From: Diphasiastrum complanatum | Lineage: Eukaryota; Streptophyta; Lycopodiopsida; Lycopodiales; Lycopodiaceae | Direction: 5' to 3' | Assembly (NCBI GenBank): GCA_029204225.1 | Contig: CM055101.1 | Location: forward strand, 6,966,373 to 7,030,372 | DNA length: 64,000 nt | Shown: positions 25,099-37,592 of the stretch, one piece after another | Layout of the letters: each line of letters begins with the position of its first letter | Numbering within the stretch: the first letter of the stretch is position 1 | Made by a program: the position numbers and the translations under genes | Notes under the pieces: model-generated | Told to the model about the DNA's origin: nothing | What the model saw: only the letters and a program-made list of their open reading frames with translations | Database searches by the model: none

Positions 25099-25411
25099 CA
25101 ATTCTCGATTCTCTGTTGACACCTTAATCAGCCAGAGTGTAGTACTACTGTACTACTCTGATAACATCTCATCTGTAGAACGCGCTTCATTCGTCTCGAT
25201 AGAGGCCAGATTGTTGTTTTGAATTTATTAACATTACCCATCCCAAACATAAGTAATACTGGTTACTTTTTAATGTCTGTCGACAACCAGAATAACACTC
25301 GAACCCACTTGCCATAATTGTACCAAAAACATAACTTTCTAACACTGTCTTCTGTGGGAACGACATTATTTACTATAAAATTTATATTAACCCTGTTGGT
25401 ATAGTACGACA

Positions 25412-25852
25412 ACAGCCAACCCTCATATGAGTAACCTTCACAGACTAGAACAATAGTTAAATCTGCACCAAATCTAGCTACTATGAAAATCTCAGGCCAA
25501 TTAGAGCAAGGATCAAAAAGTTATCAAGGAAAAACCACTGTAAGAGGTCTAAAATCACACTATCGGCCAATCATATTGATATGATCCCAGCAAGATCCAA
25601 TATCCTTGGACTCTACCACCGAATGAATCTGAGATCCGGATGATCAATTGCGAAAAGAACAGTGAAACCTTCCTAGAGTTGCAACTGTGCACCAATGGAT
25701 CCTCTGTTGTCGCACCATTGCAAGCAGTCAGGAGGGCACCATGTATGGAAATACCTAAATATGATGGGTCATCAGATCCTATCAGATTCCTCCAGATCCA
25801 TGAGCAAGCATGCAAAATTTACGGTCATGTGAGTGCCCTTTTGCTTTCTTAG
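25412..25852 (+). pseudogene. Gypsy leader and gag N-terminus fragment
   Basis: The part from about 25500 to 25650 resembles 28340-28480 (shared AAAATCACACTAT, AGATCCAATATCC, GGACT, GAATGAATCT), which marks a gypsy 5' leader. From 25700 the frame reads RRAPCMEIPKYDGSSDPIRF, then LQIHEQACKIYGHV. This matches the start of the gypsy Gag at 31255 (RRAPRLDLPKYNGLTDPVRF). The frame closes at 25852, where a different sequence, probably a related LTR, begins. Confidence 0.65.
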
Positions 25853-26027
25853 CACCAATAGATTTAAGTTGTGTTTATTTTAAAGGCTTGGATTAGAATC
25901 CTTGACCCAATGAAGTGGCCAATGAGAGCGAAGGAGGCTCACCTCTAAAATCTATAAGAGGGAGCCATTTCCTTTGTATTGTATCATCTTCCATTCTCAT
26001 TCTAATAAAACTCTCTCGATTTTTCCA

Positions 26028-26400
<373 letters not shown>

Positions 26401-26498
26401 TCCTCTCTCTACTCTCCCTCTCTCTTCTTGCTATGCAGGTGAAGGCGAGGTTGCCGCTCCCAACGATGGACCTCTATGCTACATCGACGACACAACAG

Positions 26499-26516
26499 TG
26501 GCGCCGTTTCCGGGGA
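26499..26516 (+). promoter_or_regulatory. Gypsy primer-binding site (Asp-tRNA-like)
   Basis: TGGCGCCGTTTCCGGGGA lies one base after the LTR end ACAACA. It closely resembles the TGGCGCCGTTGCCGGGGA primer site common in plant Tat/Athila-type gypsy elements, with one T for G. Confidence 0.8.
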
Positions 26517-28654
26517 GCGCCACACACTCGTTTCACCGCATAGCTTTCTTACTCTCTTTCTCTTTTCCTCTATCTCTCTCTTTCTTCTCTCTCATCATTC
26601 TTTTTCATCAAAAAAATCGAATTTTAAAGGTAGAGTAGTGTTATTTTTTGTCGTTTTTTCGTGATTTTTTTGTTTGTTTGCATTGTAGGGAGAGATTGCG
26701 GGGTGGGAGGATAAGATCCAAGCACCCAATCCCTTCATTAACTCATAAAATCCATAAAAATAAGAAAAAAATCTCAAAATATATTTTTGGAGAGAAAAAG
26801 AGAGCCAAAATCCCATCAGATTTTGATTTATCAAAAACCAACAAGAACTAACCTTTGCATGACTGGCAGCAGCTCCAGGGTACTGTCCCCGACCTGCATA
26901 GAAGCTTGTGGAACTTACTTCCCAATAGATTTTGAAAAAACAGAGAAAAACCCATAAAAATTCTAAAATCCCTTGTAAAAAAAAAAAAAATTCAAAACTC
27001 AAAACTAACCTTCGCAGAGCTCTCTGAAGTTCCATCTCATTGAGACAAGGACACAAAGAAGACTGCGAGAGTTAGATCCCAAAAAAAAGTGCCCCTATGA
27101 AGGTTCCCAAGAGCAAAAAGTGGCCTAGAACCTTCTCAAACAACAAATTTTTGAATTTCCTTGGGAAGTAACCTTCGCAGAGCTCTCTGAAGTTCCATCT
27201 CACTGAGACAAGGACACAGAGAAGTTTACGAGAGTTAGATCCCAAAAAAAGTGCCCCTGTGAAGGTTCCCAAGAGCAAAAATGGCCTAGAACCTTCTCAG
27301 ACAACAAATTTTTGAGTTTCCCTGGGAAGTAGCTCTCGCAGCTTGGTAAGCAAGTGGATCTGACTCAGATACAAGTACGTACCAGCCTGCAAAGATAAGT
27401 TCCTAGAAAATCTCAAAATTTGCCCCAAAAACTCCAAAAAAATGCACTTTTTTGAAGATTTTTGAGTTTCCTTCGAAAGTAACTCTCGTATCTTGGTGAG
27501 CAACTGAATCTGACTGAGATACAAGTGCATACCAGTCTGTGAGGGTTTGTTCCTAGAAAATCTTAAAATTTTGCAAAAAAACCACAAAAAAAATGCACGT
27601 TTTTCAAGATTTTTTTGAGTTTCCTTGGGAAGTAACTCTCGCAGCTTAATGAGAATATACATCTGACTCAGATACAATTGCATACAAGTCTGCGAGGGTT
27701 CATTCCCTGAAAAACTTAGAATTTTGCCAAAAAACCCCCCAAAAACTACACTTTTTTCAAGATTTTTTGACTTTCCTTGAGAAGTAACTCTCACAGCTAG
27801 GTGAGCAGGTGAATCTGACTTAGATACAAGTGAATACCAGTTTGCGAGGGTTTTTTCCTAGAAAATCTTAAAATTTTGCAAAAAAACCCCAAAAAAATGC
27901 ATTTTTTTCAAGATTTTTTGAGTTTCCTTGGGAAATAACTCTCACATCTTGGTGAGCAGGTGAATCTGACTCAGACAAGTGTATATCAGTCTGCGAGGGT
28001 TTGTTTCCAGAAAATTAAAAAACCCCAAAAAATGCACTTTTTCCATGATTTTTTTAAGATCTGCTGAGAAGCAAAGAGTTCAATAGATAGATCTAACCTA
28101 GATCTAGCTACTATGAAATTCTTGTGAAGATCCAATGGTTAGATTTTCTAATATCTAAGAAAAAGTGCCAAAAAAATGAGTTTTTTACCAAATCCTGACA
28201 AATCTGTCCATCAAGAACTCTTGCAGAACTCACATTGTCTAGAAATGGTTCAGATACAACTATTGTAGGAAGGTTTAAGGTTTGATTCACTCACTCTGAA
28301 GAAATATCCAAAAAAAAAAAAAACCACAAAAAACCAAGAAAAAGGGCTAAAATCACACTATTATCCAACTAAAACTAATCAGATCTTGTCAAATCTAGGT
28401 TGCAGTCACATTATCCATCAAGATCCAATATCCCTGGACTGAATCAATTGAATGAATCTCAGATCAAGCCGATCAGTTCCCTCCACATCAACCATTATCC
28501 ATCCATCATTCTTCTGTCCCATCTCTATTCCATCTTCTGTCTCCATCTCTGCTAGATAAATCCATTTCTGTCTCTATTCTCATCCATACTGATCTGCCGT
28601 TTACCGATTCTCTTCTCTTTTTCTTCTTCTCCATCTCCCCCCCAAAAAAAAAAA
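26517..28654 (+). mobile_element. Gypsy 5' leader with tandem repeats
   Basis: A long non-coding leader follows the primer site. It includes the tandem array at 27006-28090, the segment shared with 25500-25650, and a homopolymer tract of Cs then As at about 28636-28653. Right after that tract, gag coding similarity starts abruptly. The ORFs seen here on the minus strand are repeats of the same A-rich units and not genes. Confidence 0.55.
27006..28090. repeat. Seven-unit degenerate tandem repeat, period 150-163 bp, in the gypsy leader
   Basis: Units begin at a TAACCTTCGCAG/TAACTCTCGCAG-like motif at about 27006, 27169, 27330, 27480, 27633, 27785 and 27936 (spacings 163, 161, 150, 153, 152, 151). 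The first two are nearly identical to each other and form one subtype. The next five share GATCTGACTCAGATACAAGT, CCTAGAAAATC and an A/C-rich end. Confidence 0.85.
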
Positions 28655-29580
28655 AAGTTGGAACACCAGAGTCATTGAGAAAACCTTGAAGCAATTCACC
28701 AACCAGCTACTTTGGACATTCTAGTGCTGAACTATGGAGACCGCCCTTGTAGGATTATCGAAATTAAAAAAGTTTCCTACTGAAACAATCCGAGACTACA
28801 CCTATCGGATCTATCATCTAGTGAAGGATTGTAATCCACCGATTTCTGAACGGATCGTCATGGCAAAATACTATGCTAGACTGCCCAACAAGATCAGATC
28901 TGGTATGGCAGAATTAGCATCCTATGCGTCACTTGCACAACTTTGTAAGGATGCTACCATGATGGAACTACAACATGGGATGACGGATTCTCCCTATCAC
29001 AGTGTTGAATCATCAGATGGGGAATCAGAGAAACAAGAGTCAACAATGAACGATGATCCAACAAGAATGGAATCTCATGCATGGCAACTAAGTGTAGCAA
29101 AGACAAGCAGATTGAGTGCAGCGGAAGACCAAGAACCTTGCACTCAAGCTTAGGCCGTCCTCAAGCTTATGCTCGCATAGTCAATTTTTTTGAAAAGGAT
29201 GAATGTACCTTCTACTTTGGAGATCATCCAAGTACTAGGTGTCCAATCAAGAATCCGCGCTTGTTAAAAGGACAAAATACAGAGCAACAGGCTTGTTGAC
29301 AACAAGATCCAGCAGTTCAATAGTCAGAAGCAAAATCAAGCCAACAAGAATCTCACCAGAAGGATGGATGTTAGATTGATCCATCTAAATCACGAGTTTC
29401 TTCAACAAACAGTGGCAAGGTAGAAGTTTTGGTTATATCCTCTTGCATGTCACCGAATTCAATGGAGGACCATAACAGCCTACCAGTCTATTTTGTGAAA
29501 AATCCTAAGGGGAATCTGTTACCGGTGTATGTTGGAGGGTTTGCGGATCTCAAGACAACCCTAACCCTAGTTAATAAGTG
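28655..29580 (+). pseudogene. Gypsy gag (C-terminal part) to protease-region remnant
   Basis: Starts inside Gag: WNTRVIEKTLKQF, then from 28734 METALVGLSKLKKF and TIRDYTYRIYHLVKD. This lines up with KRALITRF and REMVRDYIGRVKRL of the gypsy Gag at 31255, with about 35 residues missing against the fragment at 25640. A degenerate zinc knuckle near 29200 (CTFYFGDHPSTRC) has lost its second cysteine. After a stop near 29298 a frame reads NPKGNLLPVYVGGFADLKTT, and coding similarity ends near 29580. Several stops make it non-functional. Confidence 0.65.
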
Positions 29581-31254
29581 AGAGGGATTTGGCACCCTGC
29601 CTGTGTAAGTCCAATCCAATGATCACATAGTTATTTGATTGATTAGTTAAAAGTTAATAAAAGGACTTTAGGCCTTTTTGTGGGACTTTTAATGTCAAAG
29701 GGCCAAAATGTCAAGTTAGTAAATAAAGTTGGATTTCCCTCCAATTTTGATGGTTCCCACACTTTTATAAATTTGAATAAAAAGAGAGGCAAGACTGGAC
29801 CAATAGGATTTAGAGGCCAGAGTTCTCCTCTCTATTATAAGAAGTGACCAACTTGAGTTGCTCCTCATGTTCATTTCCTCATTTCAATAAAGCAGATTGG
29901 TTCTCTTCAGAAATGGATTGATGAATGTCCTTGCTCTCTATCACTTTTCCTCCATCTCTCATGCTTATTTGGATTTTGCTAATTGTTGGATCTGAGTCTT
30001 ATTGGGATTGTATGTTATTATACTTTTTATGAGACAGAAAGGGAGAGAGAGAAAGAGTAAGCTATCTTTGTTGTGGATGTGTAGTGTTAAAGAGTAGGGT
30101 TAATGGATGTAGAGATAGATGTGAATCATTCATTCATGTTGAAATCTGAACTAAACTATCGCTCTCATGGGAACGAACCTACGCGTGACAACTAACTCCG
30201 TCTCTTTTTCAGTTTGCAGCATGATTGTTGGATGGTTAGCTTGCATTAGGCATCTTGTCGTGACATGAATAGTGTTAGATCTGCATTTTAGGGCTAGTTC
30301 GGGATTGATTTTGCTTGATTTGAGTGGATTGGCTTGTTTAAAATCTAATCTGATTAATAAATAGGGAAAGTTATGCAAATCACCAATCTTAAGATCCATT
30401 TGAATCTGAGATATCAGAGAAAATAACAAAAATCGGTCAAATCTGTCAGATTGGTCAAAAAAGAGACAAAAAGCATCATCAGAACTGATAACTTTTTATC
30501 CTCTTTCAGGAAACCTTCGTCGAGTTGTAGACACCTTTGGTTTTGTTTACACTTAGGTGTGATTCAGATCTATCTACTACTAGTTTGGCGAAGAATAATA
30601 CCAAAAATAGAAAGGTTTTCAGAGGATCAGTTATCATATTGTCATATTTTTGCCAAAAAGTCATTTCTTTGCAAAAATACCAGTATCACTCTTGAACCTT
30701 CGTCGAGATTCCAAAACATTCTATTTATAGTAAAATACTATTTTTGAGATCAACGAAGATTCTTCTTGATCAGATCACAGAAGTTCTTGAATTTTACCCT
30801 CGCCAGACTACAAAAACTATAATTTCTTGTGTCAGAAGCCTTTGTCCGATTTTTCATAGTTGTATCTGTGTCATATCCTTCACCTGAGAGGTTGGCGAAG
30901 GTTATTTCCCTAGAAATTGCCAGAAAAGTGTTCAGAGAGTTTTTTTTTTTTCCAAATAGCACTGATGAACTTTTGCCGAGACAACCTTCGCCTAGTGAAC
31001 CTTTGTCAGTCCTATTTTTAGTTTCTAATTTTTCAGATCAAGTCTCTGTCAAAATTTGGATCACATCAGATGTGTTCTGATTTGGATTTCGAGAGATTTA
31101 TCATTTTTGAGAAGTATCGATTGATTGAATTTCGAAAAGTTTTTCATCATATAGAATCAGATTCTTGAAAAGTGGAATAGATCTAGTAGATCTAATCTGA
31201 GAAAGTTTCTTGAAAAATCTAGATCCAATCTCATTATCTATTTGATCTAAATTT
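29581..31254 (+). mobile_element. LTR and leader of a second gypsy element
   Basis: A TATAA at 29836-29840 and AATAAA at 29886-29891, spaced exactly as in the LTR at 25.9-26.5 kb, suggest an LTR here. Exact ends and the primer site are not certain; TGGGAACGAACC at about 30169 is a poor candidate. The part from 30430 to 31254 is a leader with recurrent CCTTCGTCGAG/CCTTCGCC motifs and a T10 run near 30942. It runs directly into the gag ATG at 31258. Confidence 0.45.
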
Positions 31255-32818
31255 GTGAAGATGGCTGTCCCTGGAGCTACTCCTGGAGGTGCTCCACAGG
31301 AAGTCAATCCAATTATTGTTAGAAGAGCACCCCGATTGGATCTACCCAAATATAATGGATTAACAGATCCAGTTAGATTTCTTCAGATCTATGCTGAATC
31401 CTGTGAAGTCTATGGTGAGATTTATTCTCAAGATAAACTTAAGCTGTTTTCTATGGCCTTAACAAACGCAACACAAGATTGGTACTATAATCAGGATGAA
31501 ACTGAACGTACAGATTGGGAGGTTGTTAAGCGAGCCCTGATCACACGGTTCAAACCACGAAAGTTTATGGAAGACCCTTTCCTACTTTTAAGTAAAATTA
31601 AAATGGGAAAGCGAGAAATGGTTCGAGATTACATTGGACGGGTGAAACGTCTTAGATCTGAATGCAAACCTGAGTTGATTAATGAAAATGCCATGATTAT
31701 GTGGTTTTTGTCAGGTCTACCTAAACGGATCAGACGTGAGTTGAAATGCCATAATGAGTATGCACTCTTGCAAAATGCTATGCACGATGCAATTCGGGAG
31801 GAGGATGAAGATTCAGATGAGGAGCCAAATATCAGTATATTGCCTTATACAGCAGGGCAGACTACTATGACATCCACCACTATTGCATCAACGAATGCCA
31901 ACGCCACTGCAGAAATGATGCTCAATGAGTTTAAGAAACTTGGGAAGAACCAGCAGAAACAGATGAAGTTGCAGTTGTAGTTTGATGAGAAGATCAAAGC
32001 ATTGGAAAATTTCCACGGGGAAGCAAACAAGGAACCTGAAAAGCTTGCAAAGACTTTTCCTACCAGGGAAAATGTTTGGTGGGTTGTATAGGAAATCACA
32101 CAGTGAACGAGTGTCCTCAGTTGAAAAAACAATTGGAAATCAGTGTTTGTCATCTGTGTAATTCACCTAATCATGAGACTGCTTTTTGCAACTTCAACCC
32201 TCGAATAATTCAACAATGGTATGCCCAGATGGGATATCGAGAACCACAATATGGATGTAATCCAGCAGTAAGACCGCGACAATATGCTCTTGGATACCTG
32301 GAACATTTAGCTTTACCTGCCCCACCAAAGCACATCGCTCCTCCAACCAATTTGATGGAACCAGAACCTTACGGAAATGCTGAGCAATGGAACTATGGAA
32401 ATGATCAAGCAAGTGGATCTTCAGAACAATATGCCATTTATGCTGCTGCTCAACAACAAGCCTCCATAAATTGGACCAGAGCACCACTCAGATGCTTTGC
32501 ATGTGGAGAAAATCACAGAGTTGTAGAATGATCAAATAAAGAGAAATTTATACCATTCTGTCGTGACTGTGGTTACTGGCATTGCTATAAAGACTCTCCA
32601 GCAAGATTGAAGCCACCACCAGCTATAGCACCTGTAAATTTGATAACAATCAAGCAAAGACCAGTAGCTCAAAATAAACCAAGCACACCCTTGATGGTGG
32701 TCACCAGAGCACAGAAGCAAAAAGAACTAGTAATGGATCCAGTACCTGCTGATTCTATACCATTGAATGATATACCAACAGCATCGGGAGTCTATCCAAA
32801 TCTTAATACAAAAAAATG
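31255..32818 (+). pseudogene. Gypsy gag, disrupted
   Basis: The best gag of the plus-strand gypsy. It opens MAVPGATPGGAPQEVNP, then RRAPRLDLPKYNGLTDPVRF, ATQDWYYNQDE and REMVRDYIGRVKRL, the retrotransposon Gag core, up to a TAG at 31978 after about 241 residues. Coding continues after a frame change near 32080. A zinc knuckle CHLCNSPNHETAFC lies near 32146-32187, and a second, incomplete knuckle CFACGENH near 32494-32517 is broken by a TGA. The frame then runs through a basic linker to a stop at 32817. Continuation of the same element is found at 36917, 38253 and 45215, each time after an insertion. Confidence 0.8.
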
Positions 32819-32830
32819 AAGATACTAGGA

Positions 32831-33395
32831 TGTTGATGAATTCACACGTGTGGGACGCCCTACACATGTACTTTTGATCTTCTAAGTCCAATAATACCAT
32901 AAAGATCAGACTAGCATTGATTGACAATAGGAAAGCTGATCATTCAAGAAATATTATTGTGTTACAAGCAAGATCTGTCAACAAAACATGAAACTCGAGT
33001 AGAGAGAGAGAGGGCACAAAGAGCTTAGTCTCCAAATTTGCATTACACACAAATTTCATCATCTTCTCAATGAGAGTACATCACATATATATAGATCCAT
33101 GGACTCTTCTCCTACTTTGAGTTGAATTGGAGTTATGAATCCACCTCTCAAGCTATCTAGACTTATTCAAGCCACCTCAATATGTCTAATTGTGCCACCT
33201 AGTATTTTTATGCATTAAATGTGGCATGCAAAGTACAAATGGCAATTCCTATGGTAGCTCGAGTTTCTACTTCCACCTACCTTGAATATTTTATTCGAAG
33301 ATGGGTCTTTACTAAGCCAAAAGAGCTCAATTCATCTTTGGCATTTTTTAGGACCCCTACTTACAACATTAGATAGATTTTTCAATATTTCAACA
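32831..33395 (-). repeat. 3' LTR of copia C (565 bp)
   Basis: Ends TGTTGA...TCAACA form a 6-bp inverted terminal repeat. The minus strand has TTTTTAGGAGGAG (33396-33408) just before it as polypurine tract. CACACGTGTG sits at 32843-32852, close to the U5 end, as in copia A. Confidence 0.85.
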
Positions 33396-33413
33396 CTCCT
33401 CCTAAAAACGTAT

Positions 33414-36400
33414 CTAATGTGGATCAAGCATCGATCTTGAGATAAGACCAAGATTAGATCTATGCTTTGAGAAGGCACTTTTGCAAAGTGGCTTTGTGAG
33501 AAGATCAGCAATATATGAAGATGTGTTGACGTGTTCCAAGTTGATTTCACCTCCAATGAGCTTTTCCCTTACAAAATGGTGTGCCACTTCTATATGCTTG
33601 CTTCTTGCATGAAAAATAGGATTGTTTGCAAGAGCTTGGGCCGATATGTTGTCACATTTGATCAAGGGAAGATCATCTTCTTTGATGCACTTTAGCTCCA
33701 TGATTAACCTCTTGATCCAAAGCACCTCTTTAGTTGTTGTAGTGAGTGCTTTGTACTCGGCCTCACAAGAAGATAAAGATATGGAATCTTGCTTCTTTGA
33801 AAGCCAAGACACAAGATTGCCTCCAAGAAAGATAGTATATGCATTAATGGACTTTCGATCCATTTTATCACTTGCAAAATCGGAATCTAAATAGCCAACA
33901 ATGGTTAGATCTTCATTCTTGTACAATAAACCATAATCTTGAGTAGAAGATATATATCTTAGAGCTCTCTTGGCCATCTTCCAATGTTGGATCTTAGGAT
34001 CTTGCATAGATTGACTCAATTTGTGCACACAATAGCTCAAATCGGGTCTAGTGATAGTAAGCCAAATTAAAGAGCCTATAAGACTCCTATAAAGTGTGAT
34101 GTCCTTGAAGGATCTTTCATCACCTTTAATAGGATCTTAACATGTTGTTCCATGGGAGTATCTATGCCTTTACAATTTTGCATATTGAATTTTCTCAACA
34201 TAGAAAAGACATATCTAGATTGACAGATAAAAGCATACTCTTCATGAAAATCAATCTCAAGGCCTAAAATGTAATGGATCTCTCCTAGATCTTGCATTTC
34301 AAATTCTCTTCCTAATGCATCTTTAGTTTCTTGAACTAGCATCAAACAACTTCCACTAAGAATAATGTCATCTACATAGATTAGAAGAATGACAATATTA
34401 CTACCATCAAACTTTAAGTACATAGAAGGATCATAGTCACTAAGCACAAATCCTAATGAAAGTAAAAAGTTGTTGAGTCTTGAATACCATGATCTACGTG
34501 CTTGCTTCAAGCCATAAAGACTTCTAAATAGCAAACACACCTTAGATTTCTCCTTGATAAATCCTTGAGGCTGTTCCATGTATATCTCCTCCTCAAAATA
34601 GCCATTCAAAAAAGCGTTGGAACCCTGATACAATTTCCACTTAAAAAATAAGGCAAGAGAGATTATGATTCTTATTGTCACCATCTTTGCTACAAGAGCA
34701 AATGTTTCTTCATAGTCAAGGCCATATATTTGTGCAAAGCTTTTAGCACATAATCTTGCCTTGTACTTGTTGATGGAGCCATCATGATTGTACTTGATCT
34801 TGAACACCCACTTGCATCCAATGATATGCATGTTAGGTGGTGGATCCACTAGCTCCCATGTGTGGTTGGTGATCAAGGCATCATATTCAATCTTCATGGC
34901 CTCATACCACTCCTTGATATTGAGGGCTTCTTGGACATCTTTGGGCTCCTCATGAGAAACAAAATAAGCATAAGTGGAATCAAGATCCTTTTGTTTTCCT
35001 TTGTCATCATAAGTGAGCCTCTTAGGCTCGGATCTCTCCCTCATGGATCTTCTAGGAGTGAAAATCCGAGGACTTCCATCTTCAAATCTCAACTCCTCCA
35101 TATGTTGATTGTCTTCAATAACAAAAGGTGATAGATTTTGAGGTTGCTTGATCTCGGCCCCTCCAAGATTGTACTTTTCTTCTTCATGAAAAACTACATC
35201 TCTGCTTTCAATTACTTTAGAAGTAGAGAGCATGTAGATTCGATAGGCTTTCTTGTTGGATGAATATCCAACCACTACTCCTTTGCTTGCACAAGGATCA
35301 ACCTTCTTTCTCGTTTCCAAGGGAATATGGACAAAGTATGTGCATCCAAATACTCTAAGGTGATCAACCTTAGGTTTCTTCAAATAAAGTGATTCATATG
35401 GTCACTTTCCTTCAAGTGCAACATGAGGGAGTCGATTGCAAAGATAGTTTGAACAATTGATGGCCTCACCCCAAGAGTCTTTTGGCAAGGATGCCTCAAT
35501 TCTAATGGTTTTGGCACATTCACACAAGGTTCTATTCTTTCTTTCAGCCACCCCATTTTGAGATGGTGTATATGCATAAGAAAACTCTCTTTTAATGCCT
35601 TCAATCTCACAATAATCATGAAATTTATTGGAAGTGTACTCACCACCTCCATCACTTCTAAGAATCTTGATTTTGTATGAAAATTGCTTTTCAGCTAGAG
35701 CTTTGAACTTTAGAAAATAGTCAAACACCATAGACTTTGAAGCTAGAAGATATACCCAAGTAAATCTTGTGAAATCATCAATGAAAGTTACAAAGCAAGT
35801 AGCACCACCCTTGCTCTTTGAAGATGAGAAGTGCACATCCGAGTGTATGAGCTCCAATGGATGTGTAGTCTTGATAGATGACTTTGAAAAAGACTTCTTA
35901 TGAGACTTAGATATGGCACAAGCCTCACATGGTTTGAAATTATTGGAGATAAGATTAGGCAAGCCAATAGCTTTGGCTTTCTTGACCATGGACACTATAG
36001 AACTTTAGTTAGGATGTCCCAACCTTCTATGCCATAGTTCCTCCAAAGACATATGAGAAGCAAAAGCACCATCACAAGAGTTAGCATACTCTTTGGGATC
36101 AAGCTTGTAGATTCCACCATATCTAGACCCAAATGCAAGGATCTCATCATGCTTCTTGATTGTACATGTATCAACATTGAAATTCACATCTAGTCCACTA
36201 TCAAACAATTGCCCAACACTAATAAGATTTTTTGTTAACTTAGGAACAAAAAGTACTTTAGACAAACAAAGAACTTTTGATGAAGAAAGCTTTAAGGGAA
36301 TGGTCCCTATGCCTTCAATAGCACACGCATGATCATTTGCTGTGTAGATGGACTTCTTGGCTCCTTCATAAGGTGACATGGACGAAAAAGAATGCTTGGA

Positions 36401-36915
36401 GCTACACATATGTGAGGAAGCTCCACTGTTGATATACCATGAACCATCCCTCTTGAAAGGTGATGAAGAAAAACTCGAGACCATAAGAGATCCCTCTCCA
36501 TCACTTGCATGAGCATCTTCCTTCTCTTCATTGGAAATGTTGGCTTGCTTGAATTGACTCTTCTTCTTGAAGCAATTGGTGGCATAATGCCCCTTCTTGC
36601 CACAAAAGAAACACTTGATGTTTTTCTTCTTCTTCTTGGATGTGGAAGCTTGAGAGGACTCATCCTCTTCTCCTTTCTCCTCGGAAATAAGATTGTTTTT
36701 GCTTGAAGAGGATTGGTGTTGATTCTTAATTCTCGTCTTGTGCTTGTCTTTGGTAAAGAGGGCTTTACCATCAATGTTGAGAGATAGTCTCTCCATTTTT
36801 AAGAGTTTATACTCTTGTCTTGATTCTTCAGAAATGAGCACACTTTGGAGTGCTTCCAAACTTGGTAGCTCCTCCTTAATGGCATAACTCTGAACAAGGT
36901 TGTCATATTCCTCCC
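33414..36915 (-). pseudogene. Copia C gag-pol polyprotein, truncated and disrupted
   Basis: Minus-strand order from the right: Gag C-terminal half, zinc knuckle CGKKGHYATNC near 36600, and protease YINSGASSHM near 36430 (Asp replaced by Asn at the catalytic position of the D-S-G triad). Then LWHRRLGHPN, integrase RSDGGGEYTS and NGVAERKN, RT with SLYGLKQARRSWY and YVDDIILSG near 34370, RNase H with SLSSCEAEYKAL and HARSKHIEVAHHF, ending near 33414. Frame breaks lie near 36000, 35395, 34620 and 34060. It is the closest relative of copia A in this window, but is clearly a separate family. Confidence 0.9.
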
Positions 36916-36916
36916 T

Positions 36917-37592
36917 GGATATCAACGGCACCTATACCAGATCCGATTGAGGATGAACTCATTCTTGTGAGTCATGCCTTGACTTATGATGGCAATGCAG
37001 AACTTACGGATGAGCAGATTCTAAATCATTTGGATCCGACCAGATTTGGAGTGCGTAACGTTCTTGATGAACTGACAATAAACCCGCCCAAAGGAGTTAT
37101 ATTAAAGGAAGACAAGATCACAAGATCGATGACGAAGAAGCAAGCTAAGCAACATTATAATATGGTTCTGAAATGAGAAAATTCCCCTCGAAAGATTGAT
37201 TCAGAGAAAGTGCCAATCTTATTGGATAAAGGCAAAGGAAAAGTCGAGGATGATTCTTCAAGTCAGATTTCTAGTAAAACATCATCGTCTAGGAAGTCTT
37301 CACTTGTGAAGAAAGATTTATCATCTCGAAAGTCATCACCTCCATGATCAATTCCTGCTAAGAAGACTAAACGAAGATCCAAGACAAGTCCTTTTGAAAA
37401 AGAACAAATAGATGTAGTCCAGCATGATATGCCTGAACATTTTAAACGTTATACACTAGATGATGTGGTTATCATGTTACCTAAAGTACATCGTAAACCT
37501 GAAGATCATATGCTGGAACCTAAAGAGGTTTACAATGGCCCAGCTAGGACGCAGCCAATGAATCTTGCCCCAAACCAAGAGAACCAGAAAAG
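36917..37592 (+). pseudogene. Gypsy pol segment between protease and reverse transcriptase
   Basis: The plus strand reads VSHALTYDGNAELTDEQILN, then after a stop at 37174 continues to FKRYTLDDVVIMLPK at 37440-37485. Both blocks have counterparts in the minus-strand gypsy at 58444-59223 (HALTYNKEIELTDEQVLHHM and FKNYTLDEVVIMMPQ), so this linker is a conserved part of the family between protease and RT. I cannot name a domain. It is cut on the left by the copia C junction and on the right by a solo LTR. Confidence 0.7.

Larger units (their letters stand above)
17801..25411 (+). mobile_element. Gypsy 3' LTR (about 1256 bp of its own sequence), split by a copia insertion
   Basis: The LTR starts TGTGATGCCACC after a polypurine tract and ends TATAGTACGACA. 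It is interrupted between 18748 and 25099 by the complete copia element and its CAATT duplication. Subtracting 6350 bp plus 5 bp leaves about 1256 bp. The right part (25104-25411) is clearly similar to the reverse complement of 46462-46724, where the same sequence is followed by a primer-binding site and a gag start. That supports the LTR call and its right end. The 5' part of this gypsy is missing. Confidence 0.7.
32831..36915 (-). mobile_element. 5'-truncated copia element (family C), minus strand, inside the gypsy
   Basis: The left end is a complete 3' LTR (32831-33395, TGTTGATG...TTCAACA). Internal coding runs from RNase H at 33414 to mid-Gag at 36915, where the sequence switches within a codon to gypsy DNA. 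The start of gag, the primer site and the 5' LTR are absent. The gypsy on the right resumes beyond its protease. A single deletion probably removed the 5' end of the copia together with the adjacent gypsy protease region. Confidence 0.88.

Noticed and set aside
27297-27794. 165-codon minus-strand ORF with repeated YLSQI units
   Set aside because: It is a frame through the tandem leader repeats; the periodicity of the peptide mirrors the 150-bp DNA unit.
30169-30186. TGGGAACGAACCTACGCG as gypsy primer-binding site
   Set aside because: It follows a CA end, but does not match the 3' end of a tRNA I can name and no LTR partner confirms the position.
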